Source: Hymenolepis diminuta (lineage: Eukaryota; Platyhelminthes; Cestoda; Cyclophyllidea; Hymenolepididae). From it: a stretch of DNA of 64,000 nt. Below are positions 40,401-52,400 of the stretch, piece by piece. The notes beneath the pieces are model-generated. The model searched no databases, was not told where the DNA came from, and saw nothing but the letters and a program-made list of their open reading frames with translations. The translations under genes were made by a program, and so were the position numbers. How positions within the stretch are numbered: the stretch's first letter is position 1; every line of letters begins with the position of its first letter. The DNA is taken from contig CAADRB010000083.1 in assembly GCA_900708905.1 (NCBI GenBank), forward strand, positions 62,001 through 126,000. The letters run 5' to 3'.

Positions 40401-43400
40401 ACAGGAAACAAAAGGTCAGATACTGAATTATATTGCTAAGAATATTAGGACATTCTACAGTGAGGTAAGGTCTGAATAGCAAAGTATAAGACTCAATGCA
40501 TTTATTGTTTATAGTAACAAGACTATTTAAACCTTGACTGTATAATCCATTTCAACTCAACCCTCTTCATTGAAATTTCTGCATCTATTGGATTATTCTG
40601 CTGCTCCTCTTATTTAAAAACAATAAAAATTACATATTGGTTGCATTAGTTAATCTCTTTAAGAGACTTTTATAAAGATATTCTTATTATATGGCAGAAA
40701 GAGAAAGATTCAGAATAATATAAGTTCATTTTAAGCGTAATCATTTTTCATACTTCACGTTGTAATATTCTCAGGAGACACCGTCATATTTTACGCTCCT
40801 TCTTATTTGTTAACTATAATATTTAAGGTCATACTTGCTTATGTCAAATCGCATTCGTAACAAGAACATTAAAAATTTTTATTGCGTAATAATCAAATGG
40901 AGCTATGAAAATCTTTTCGTCATTCACTCTAGGATTTTGTTTGAAATCCTTAATGAAGTGAATTATATGCAGACAATGACATCCAGAGACTTTCCATCCA
41001 AAAGCTCTGTTTATTTGTAATCTGTTATGCCAAAGTAAGGAGATGAACAGATACGACATCGTTTGTTATAATAAATGTGAACAGGAACATGAAAATCAAG
41101 ATTTTATTCGATAAAAACCAAAAACGCTGTGTTTTCTATAGAGTATTTGATCTACATATATAAACTGAGTGTCAATAAATCTAACATATTGTGCTCCTTG
41201 TTTCAAACTATGTTAACAAGGGAATAAATGTAATTTAGTTGTTGAAACCTTGTGAGCCAAGCTATGTTAAAAATATCGTGGTTATTATTATTCTCGTAGC
41301 ATCTTGGCTGTTAGAAAAGAGTAACTGAAGTGATGCACTAAACAGGCGCATTAATAAATCGGGCGGTAGGATTTGATTTATTCCTACGGCAAGTCTTTCA
41401 GAAACAAAGAGATAAATTCTGAAAATGATATACCAAGATATCAGAATTTGGACCTGAAGCTAAAGTTCTAATTTTGTTGGTATATTTAAAAGCCAAAACT
41501 TTAGTATTTCTACAATTTCTCCAGTTTCCCATCATCGCATGCGAGACTGTTTTATTGTTCCCTGGAAAGAAAAAAAATCATAATTTTTTAGCTGTCCTGA
41601 TAAAAATGTGCATTGATGTACCGTTTTACTACGCCTGAAACTAAATTGAAATGCAAAGATCTTTCAAGTAATGTTACATAATGTAATCTTTCTTTTAGTT
41701 AAAAGTTTGTTTTGCACATAAGATTTTAATTTAGAGGTGAAAAGGAGGATCAATCTTAGGAAGTTTGAGCTTTTTCTACTCAGTTTATACTAAAGAACAT
41801 GTGCTGCCATTTTACTTTAATTTCAGGTATATAATAAGTTTACCATCTACAGACTTTAGAATATAAAAATTCCAAGGCTTTAGATTAGCATCACAATTAC
41901 AGAGAAGATTTGGATAAAATTCCGATAAGTGAAGATTCAGCCATTCTCTATTATGCGAAACGTATAGCTTCAAGAATTTGGACAATGGAATATCACGTAT
42001 GTTCGCTATGTCTGAGAAACAGTGATTTCTACCTTGGCGCAAAAGCTTTCCCCTCATTTCCGTATTTTGATGTTCTCTACTAATTTCAAAGTGTGGAAGA
42101 AATACATTGCACCAAATTCCAGTGGTTTGGGAAAAGAGAGGTCTCTGTCTAAATTTGGAAAGATCATTTATCATTATGCTACAATTTATTGATGCTCAGC
42201 GACGCGCCATTCCCATACTTCAAATTAAATCTGCGTGAAATACATTATCTAGAAAAGTTTAATTTAATACTTTACTAATAAATTGCTGTCACAAAATACG
42301 TCACGGCAATTTCTTCTAATCTAACCCAACACTGATAAATTGTGGAATCCTTTGGAAAAGTAGATGTTAGCCATTTAATCAGTAAAAAAATAAACTTTGT
42401 AGGACGCCTCAAGAGATCATTCTAGTATTATGAAATCCCTATAGACTTCCAATAAAAGGTTGCGCAGCTTGATACATTATTACATTTTTATCGATTTGTT
42501 TACATAAGTAAGTAAAACAATGCTAAATGCAAATGCGTTCATGTTTATATCAAATTCCTATTCCTGCCTCTATTCCATCCATTTCTTTATCGTTTTGATA
42601 CAAAATAAGTGAAACGCGAACAGTGTTATTTAGTTTCATTTGTGTATACCTCACCTTATTCCGTTAAACATGTTCATCTATATGCAATTCTTCAGTGAAA
42701 TACATTCTAGTGATCATTCCATTCTTTTTCAGTAATTACAATCCTCTATCTCTCTCAAATTATATTACTGTCAATGCCTTTATTGGCCTTGATTTTAGTG
42801 TTTAGGAGATAGAGATTAGACCAAATAAATATTTTTTTATCGAACGAGAAGGAAACCCACAAGCTAATATAATTTTTATTAATGAAATATAAAGGAATTC
42901 TCCTTTTGACGGCCTGATATTGATTAGTGACGGACTAAAAGTACGTGTCTGTCATTGTTAGAAAATCGATCCAATCTAACTTAGTCGAAATTTTTATGCG
43001 TAACCAGAAATTTTTGAGTTAAATCAAAGCCAGCTAAAGGCAGCTCTAGAGACAAAACTAATGTGTATATAGTTTCATTGTTACATCTAAAATTTCACTA
43101 CAAATATCAGAGAAACGTCTAATAAAACGGTTGAATTTGAGATCCACATGTAGGATTGTCTTAACAGAATGGAGACGTATGCGTTTATGGGTAGTCTCGT
43201 AGTCCCTACACCGAATAGATGAATACAAAGTTCAATTTGGAAGATAAAGGCAAGAAAATTGTGATAGAAGGGATTGAAAACGATCTAAAATTAACTTTCA
43301 TGCAAGAAACAGGATGTATGAAAGCTGTTGATTAGTATTTAGCAGCATATACTTGCAGGTATCTCATTTAAGCGTCCACAATTTGGAAAGAAATGATTTC

Positions 43401-46400
43401 ACTTAGGTACTAAGAATTACCATGAAATGCAAACAACATGTTAGATGTCTGTTTCTCATGCTTCTAAATGCGTTTGAAACAAAATGGTGAAAATTAAATA
43501 ACTTAATCAACAACCCCTGGACTACTCAAGTACGAATCCACAAATGAAATTGCTGACTAAATCCATGAAGTGAAATGCCTATAACTTGACTCTATTGATG
43601 TGCTAACTATATTCCCAACTTCCACTCAATCTTCTTTTTGCATATTTAACTGTTGTTCTCTGTGTTCACATGCTTTTCAACTTTGAAAAATTTCGATTTT
43701 TTTGCCTTGTTAGGGAAAAAACGAATTTCTCAACTTATTAGTAAAGATGAAAGAGCAATATTATAAGCTATATAAGGTTTTTATTAAAATGTCAATCAGA
43801 ACTGAGGTAAACAAAGTTCATAAAGGATAACTCATTTCATTGGTCGTTTGGATAATGACAATATAATGTATAAGGAGAAATCAATTTTCATATGGTGATT
43901 ATAAATCATTTCTTTTCAAGATAAATGAGATAATTTAAAATCTTCTCAAGATCTATAATGGTTGTCTTTATTTCTAAACCTAACTTTAATAAAGGATACA
44001 AATATGTTTTTTAAACAATTCATTTAGTTCAGCAATTCATATGTGCATATCTTTATTTCTATTAAAACCACAAAGTTATGGGCAAAAAATTTTAATTCTC
44101 CTCTTTCTAATTTATTGTTCTTGCAAATAATTGCATATAATTTAAATAATCTCATTGCCCAAAACTTTTTTTTTGTCAACGTAAAATACAATAAAATGAA
44201 TGACGTTCAAATTCAAATGAATAAATTGTTTATACTGAAATCTCTTTTGCAAAGTGATTTAAAGGTAACACTTTATAAAAACGTAATAACGTTTTTATTT
44301 TCTTCAATGTATAAAGGTCCTAAAACAAGAGTCTGAATACTGGTTGAATTCGAAGATGTGAATGGAACGTAACAGAATTGCATGCTTACATCAATTTAAA
44401 GACTGATAAAAATCGTCACGTTAACTTGAAGGCGACATGTCATATAATAACCGTAAGTATCAAGGAACTACATTCATTAAATGTTTTAGTTTCACAAAAA
44501 TTTATAATAAATCGGTAGAAGATTTAGTTGCTTCTGCTTACCCTACATAATCATTTACTACAGATTAAAGTTTATCGGGATTGATTTGAAGCATATTTGC
44601 TTCATAAACTAAATTTGTAGAATAGGCAAAAAGTATTAATATTAGAATTATTTTAGATGCGACTGTAAATAAGCACGGCTTAATTATTCAACAATGAGGC
44701 ATCTATTATTCCCAAGTCTAAAACCAGTCTAGCGTAACTGCTCAAGAAATGAAGAGGTAAGTACTGAATTATGTTCACAAATAAAAGAGTTGTGTATGCT
44801 AGACTGCTAAAAACTTGCATAACCTCTCTTTGTAAACATTATTATACCAACTTATAAAAGAACTGCGATCAGTCCTTATGATTCGTGCGCGACAAATTAT
44901 TCATATTTTAGAGTAGTATAATCGGCCATTTGACTAAATCAGATGACCAACAAGGTCTGAAATCATCTAGAAACATATGGATTAAATTGAGGTTTGGAAC
45001 AATTAGATAATAAAATGTGAATTAAGCCTTTTGTGAGAATGTGGATAGCTCAATCCAACCTAATTTCAGATGTAGAAAAAATTTTTGACATTCTAGTTTT
45101 GTTATACGCTCTCATTTGATCTCCCGGTTTATCCCTTACAGTATTATTCCGCTATTTCACAAATTCTGATTCTATTTAACGAAAAAGGTTTAGGGATGTT
45201 TTGACTTTATTTTGAGTAATATTATTATTGGACGGTAAAATTCATGGCTTTTGAAATCAACGGAGTCAAATACCTTTAAAACCCCATTAATGAGAATATT
45301 GTAATATAATCTGCAATCATTATGTCAACTTTGTGGTGATCTAGCTTTTTTGGTTAAAGTGTGATTATCGTAAAAGATAACGGATCTAAAAAATATGCCC
45401 GCCATATATAAACTTGCTCTTATTCCGCTTCTAGCATCTATCTCATAAAGCCTCGTCTTTAAATTAAGTTCGTTATTTTTCTAAATAAAAAATCAAATTT
45501 TATGCCTGATAAACAACCGGGAAATCAAAAAATAAGGAATAAAATGATATTGATTTTGTTTATTCTATTTCACCGATAGATATTTAATACTTACGTCGGT
45601 GTAAATGAATAATTATTCAAAATTTTCAAATGATTGAAAAGTAACTCACACCAGGAATCCTCTTTTCAAATCTGAACGTAAACAAGCAAACTAAATATTA
45701 TTCCATGTAATAAAATGGATGATAATAAGTCCAACGCTATTTTATGCATAAAGACACATCTGGAAAGAATTGTCCTCGTTAATGCCAACTGTGATGGATC
45801 GTTTTAACTGGAACCAGATTTTTTATCAATCTCGGTATTGAACCTTGCTTTGTTAAACAGATAATAGAAAATAAATCTCAGTGATAAGACCATTCAATAA
45901 ACCCCATATTTTCACTTTCTTTCTTTAAAAATATGTGAAATAGGACAGCCACTAGCTTGTAATTCCATCACTATTTTGAATATAGTAGTTAGATTTGATC
46001 TAACCTCGTTTTAACCTCAATAAATAAATGATTCTATTTAGAATTTAGAAACATATGAAAATTTGTTTAATCTTTACATCATTCTCCCATAGCAGTCATA
46101 TGCGGGCTAAGAGCGAAGCATTTTTCCTTAAGATATCAAAATTATCACCAAGTTATCAGAACACTATGAAATTCGGAAATCTTTTGATAGAACACAGAGA
46201 TGGTGATGGATTATTACATTTTCAGACTGATACAAGGCTACTAAATTGTCGTGCTCAACTGAAAGCCGCAAATTTATACAGGGTATCTACTGTATCACTC
46301 ATTAAAAGAAGCATTCCAGTCGAAGTATTCTTTTGCTGAATGATCAAATTGTTATTTATGCCCTCTGCGTGGGTTGGTTATTTACCATCTTTTAAAGCAA

Positions 46401-49400
46401 AAATGCTTTTAAACTAATTTACAAATACAAGTCCCCATTCTTGTCTAAAGTCGATTGTCCTGAAGGAAGCTCGTGACAGAATTCATATTTTATTTAGATG
46501 GCTCTTTTCTTCTCTTACTGATAGCACTGCACTTTTTACAGCATTCCTAGACAGTTTTTGAAGGCAAATTAACTCAGTTCTAGATTTTAATTTGGCCATC
46601 AAGCCAAATGCGGTTAGATTTGAAGGAAGAGATAAAGGACACATAGATGAAACTTCAGGTGTGAAGCGTACTTTTAAAGCATTATCGTGGTTAAGAAATT
46701 GAAAATCAGGAGACGAAGGTGGGTTTCAGGTCAATATTCTAGGCTCCTGGGTATTGCCCTAATGAAATGCAGCCTTCACTTAGGGTTACTGACCTTTAAT
46801 CAATTGGTTAATGACAGGTACGGGGCGTGATGGAGAGTCAGTAATTACGAGAGAAAATGAAAGGGAGAGGGAAGGTTAGAGAAACACTGACAGTTCACCC
46901 GACCAGAGGAAATGATTCACCTATCTCGCGAGTTTTCACGGACTAAACCGGTACGGCTGCCTCTTCTGACAACGATTTCACACTAACTGGTCGTTATTTT
47001 GACAAAATTTTCTAATGACCGAATTAGGCTGAGATTTTTATGATTCTTCAACGGTGAATTCACAACCTTAAAAAATGCATTTATATTTGCTTGAAAACAA
47101 GTTTAGCATATATACTATAGACTTAATTAAATCATATTCATTATCTCCAATAAATAACGGTATCATTCCATTTTATCTGCAAGTAGATGGACACGCGACT
47201 ACAAAACTTTAGTTTTGGAATACGGCCAAAAGGCTGAAATGTGTCCACTGAGAGTTGTCCGAAATCCGGACGGCATTTTTTCCTGACAGTATCTAGGGTA
47301 AAAGCCCGGACAACAAAAAACACAAGATTCTGGATACAGAATCGCTGGTGATTGAATACATGGTTGCATAGGGGAAAATGCAGTAAGATCAGTCCAAAAT
47401 CAAGAATATTTCATTAATACAAATTTCAGCCGAACAAAACACTTGTCTTCTCAATCCCTCAACTCCAATTGGTCCTGTTTCATCCATATTTTCAAGTAAA
47501 GGAGGTGACAACTTTTGGTAAGAATCCACAACCTGAGTTTAATTGATGCTTACTATGAATTAAAAAAAGGAAATAGTAGTTTAATATATATTTGAAGGTG
47601 ATTTTAAATGAACAAGAGTTTGACAGTTTTATTATTCAAGAATAAAGGAATTTTGCAACTATCAGTAACTGAAATAATGGCTATCTTAAGAGCTTAATTT
47701 GAATCCTTTCCTCAATCGACTTATTGTTATATTTCATTAGTTCATGTGTCTAAAAGTATGTATCAAGAAAGATTTGTGTGAAGGTGTATTTTTTCTTAGA
47801 GCTTAAGGAAAGGATGCAAATAAAATCTCTTCTTGGAGTATTTAAAGTATAAAAGAAACATCTATGAAGCAAATCAATTAAAATGGCTTTGAATTCTGGC
47901 AAAAGCAGTTTAATGACCCAGATTTAAAGTGACATCTTTTGCTCACGTAAAGTGCATGCATGATATTACTAGGTCTGCGATATTTGATCAATAAGATGAT
48001 CGGTTAATGTTCGTCGTACAAAGAGGCATTGGACTGTAAATATTGCAGTTACCGAGTGGACAGGAAGATAAAATATAAAGACTTCTTTCATGGAAGTAAA
48101 GTTGTGATTTGCTCCACTTTGGTCTTATAACTTTCAGGGTACATGAGGAGTTAATTTATGCCGAAAATAATTTTACAATTGCATTGGTTTTCATTTATGG
48201 AGATTTAAATTCTCTTATAGCTCTACAGACGCAGAGTTCACAATCGAGTTCTAACTTGTCTATGCCAGAAGAAAGCTAACCTCCGAAATTGTCCAAATGT
48301 AAAGAATGGCTAGTTGCGCCACTCCCTTCTTTATCCTACACACCATTCAATTAGTTTAAGTTGGGGTTATCAGCACTGAATTTAGGTAAACATTGTTTAC
48401 CGACAGAGCTATGATATAAGGGAAATTTTAATTGTTTTATTTATTTTGTAATTAAATAACAAAATAAAGTATTTAATCTTTGGTAGCATGAAGAGTGCCT
48501 TATCCGTCAGATTAATTGAAACTGCTCTGATAACTTTATTAAGAAAACAAAACTTTTTGGTTATAACAAGTTATTACATATAATAACAGACCCAGTAATA
48601 AAAAATTCTAGGAACGAAAGCACATCTGAATTTTTTTGTTGATATTTTAATTAACATTAATGCTGTTGATTGCGAAATAGGCCGTTTTCTCACGTGTATC
48701 AAGGGTTTGTCGTAAGAATAAATGATTTTTCTAATTGCCTCTTTTATCACGAAACATTGATCAGACCAGCAGAAATATTAATATATTATTGCACATCAAT
48801 TGTCCAGCTTTATGATGCCCAGAAAGAACCAAATTTATTCTTCATCGTTTAATTAAAATGCAAACTCTGGTAAACTAAAGATATCACACGTGACATGCGT
48901 TTGTAGAATGAACAGAGTAATTTTAATAATTAAATGGATATTGAAGTTTATAAACCATACAAATAACGTAGCGCGATAACGTATTGGAATATTCTGGATC
49001 TGTTCGATATAACATGATATATGTACTGGTGGCGCAATGGTTAACATGATCGTCAGCAAAATCAGAGGTCACGGGACTCAGTGGCCATCCTGACCACCGA
49101 ATGTGCGGAATGGCCAGCTCCACCGATTCAGTCTAGCTAATAAAGGGGCTGGCTGATTTCCAGTTTCAAATCAGGGAGAATCAATGATGCCAACCTCTAA
49201 ACCAAATTGTGCAATGGAAAACATTTTCCTCAATATTTGCGGAAATTATTATTATATAGCATCTTTCATCTATCTGAACTTTGCTACGTTAAAACTGCAA
49301 GCTGATGGACTGCATGTAAGAAAGTTTCGCCCTCTTAGCCATTTGAAAAGAAAAAATTAAAGCGCCAAAACTGACCCTTCCTTAACTGCATAATGCCGGA

Positions 49401-52400
49401 CAATAAGCACTGAACACCAAATACAAGCATGTGTTGGAATCTCTGATACGAGTCATGAAATTTGAATTTAGGAAAATAAACTGTCCATTTAGTAATTGTT
49501 GCACAACCAAAGTTCAATACTCAAACGAAATTGCTCTCTGGATCTTTTTGATCCCCCTCATTTTTATGATTTGTCGGACTTTCAGTCAACAAATTTCAGT
49601 TGCTTTCAACAATGAAGAATTGTAAAATTAAATCACTGTGGGCAATAATAATAATAATAATTTTATAACAGAAAAGGTAAAAATAACTTCCTCTGATTAG
49701 ATGGGAAGAGATAATATTACCATCCACTTTATTTGATCGTATAATCAATGAGGTCTAAAAGTTCGCATGGAGGTAAGAGCTCAAAAACCTGGAATTTAAA
49801 TTCTTTTATTTGGACTATAATATATTATACCTTAAACTGTTTCCTTCAAGTAAAAAGCACACAGTAGAAGGCATTCAGAATTTAAATAAAGACATGCTAA
49901 CGCTCCGACTTTATCCACTACTTACTCTTTGGTTCGTCTCCGCCTTTCAACTCGTATCCCATTCTTTAATGACCATACTTAAAGACTTTTCCGTAAATGA
50001 AAGTTTAGTCTTTTCCAATAATTACCGACCTCATCCTACTAAAAGCCATAATTTCAAAATTGTGCAGGGAGTTTGATGGATATTACTGATTTTTTTACTC
50101 GGGAAATACATATTTTTAGTAGGATTCCGATAATGCAAAATCGGGGTACAGCTTTTTCGGTGGAACGGATAAATTCTATTCAAACTTGTCTCCCATAATT
50201 CCCTTCTCGTTTTGCAAGACAATGTTACTCATGAATTTTTCAATTTCGCATATTAAGTAGCAAGCGTATGGTTAAGTAAATGGATATCTGTTAAATGAGA
50301 CAATTACTATAAACTAACATATGTATTAAATAAGTGAGATATTTGCTACAACTGCGCTATACAATTTGGAGGTATGATTTTTCCTTGATATTGAAAAAGA
50401 ACTTATATTGTGTTAAAGAATTTTGCAATATGTGTACACCTGAAACATTAGAGGTTGTAGAATCGGTGTTAATGGATGCAAGTTCAGTGGATTTAATAGA
50501 TAAACGCAGCAGATAATATTGAATAACAGACATTCAGTAAGTCAATGATTTATAATTCAGATAGATCCCTTAACAAAATATTTTAGAACCACTAGAACGA
50601 GTCCATGAATCACGTTTACATTATTTGAATAAGGCTTTTTGAAATGGGGACAGACGATATTTACCAAAGCATAATTTCAGTATCTTCTGTTATAGGATCA
50701 TTTATGATCATATTTATACTTAATCACTTGTAACAATAAATAAATGACGAAAATGATTGATTCAAGTCTTTCAGATTTGAAGAATAACAATCCCGATACA
50801 AATATCAAGTTTACTTTACGAAAAGGTAATAAAACTTATTATCTAGCAACATTAATGCATGTTTCTTATGTTATACTAGGTTTTAATCTGTTCTTTGTTA
50901 AAATTTTAAGAATGATAATTAACTTATTTCAGAGACATTTTTCAACGGTGTAATAATAAATAAAATAATGCATTTTGCCATTTTTTAAATACTTCCTTAT
51001 TGAAAACATTAATCAAAAGTTCTTTTCATAAAGTCTACGCGATATTTCCCCAAACGATCACGTATATTGTTCTTCCTAAGAGTTTATTTAGCCCAGCTAA
51101 AAGTTGTTTGTCTAAATTGTGTTCTGGCTAGTTTAAACAAGTTAGCTAGCGTATCTTTTTTGGTAGACTGTCGTTGCCCTTCATTTTGTGCTCTTCCTTT
51201 CTCTCTGAGTGTAGCGTTTTGGTTAGAGAAGAGGTGATGTTTTTTTCCTGCAGAGACGTTTTCAACAACAATTTTGAGTGGATACAATTTCATTTCAGAA
51301 AGATTATTCCTATCCTATTCTATCCCAAAGTTATAATCCAATTCATATTTTAAAGGATGTTCCAGCTTTTATGGACCGTGAAAGACGGGACAGCAATTTC
51401 CTTTTAAATATTCATAGACTAACACTCGCCTAACAAAAAGTCTGAAACTGTTAAATTACATGAATTTTAGTTTAGCTTTACATGAAAAGTATTTTTTGTA
51501 AAGTAGAACATGAATAAGAGTCGTTTTTAAGGATGGAATAATGCTTGTTAAAAGAGACTAACCTGGCAGGCTTGGGTTGGCCCATTACTCGAACCTTGAT
51601 ATTGCAGTATGTGACCCTGGGAAAATGGCCACTTGTATCCCATTCTTCACCCTTTGTGAGATCTTGTAGTAGCTGTAGTCCAAAAAAGGTACTATTGAAG
51701 CCAGTGAAACACTTCATTAGGTAGATTTGACCCAGACAGTTGGCGATAAAGAGGGCTCGAACAAAAAGGAAGAGAACAGTTAGTCGGGCATTGGGAGCTA
51801 TGCCGCAAAGACACCGATTTACAAAGGATTTCATGCGGCGGAATCGAGATTGTGACTCGGCTTGCTCCTCTAATGTCGCTACAAGACAGGAAACCGCCTT
51901 GAGACGCAATTCCCGGTCCGGAATGGAAGCTTCCTTGGCAGATTTGAGCAGCAGGGGAAGTCGGCGGGAACAAACGCGCCATAAAAGGTGTGGAACCCAG
52001 GACATCATTGCTTGGCCAGCCAAAACTATCGACATCCACTGATAGTACCCAATGAATTTTATCTTCTCGTATTCTAGTTCTTCCGCGGGAATGTCTTCGT
52101 GAGGTAAAAGGAAGTACGTGTTGGAAACCCAACAGTAGTTCTCCGTGTACTCCTCCCAAGCTCGAGTGAATTCCGGAGGGACCCAACATTGAATAGGCTT
52201 ACCTAGAAAAGAGGGAGAAAGGGCCCTAGATAAATTTCGCTATCACGTATACACAGACAAAGTAGGCTGAATAGAACTCTTTTAAATTGCCAAATATGTC
52301 GCATCTACAGGGAATTTTTGGCACTTAAGTGCCACTTAAACCAATCAGATTTTGACCCATTTTGCTTTCATCAATTGTCTAAATTTATTCTAGCTCCCTT

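Larger units (their letters stand above)
34409..51562 (-). other. Innexin B intron 2, 17.2 kb
   Basis: Donor CCAG|gttagt and acceptor ttttttag, phase 2, falling inside EL2. AT-rich. Contains microsatellites, a tRNA-like SINE near 49.0 kb, a diverged repeat near 45.0 kb, and two GC-richer islands (38.58-39.01 and 46.73-46.99 kb) that may be regulatory. No exon of another gene is clear. The longest frame, 41812-42174 minus, is treated as doubtful. Confidence 0.85.

Noticed and set aside
47254..47314. Inverted repeat GTTGTCCG / CGGACAAC
   Set aside because: Only eight base pairs with a 45-base loop. Expected by chance.
51692..52189. 165-residue minus frame and 100-residue plus frame over innexin B exon 2
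   Set aside because: Alternative frames of a proven innexin exon, without family motifs.
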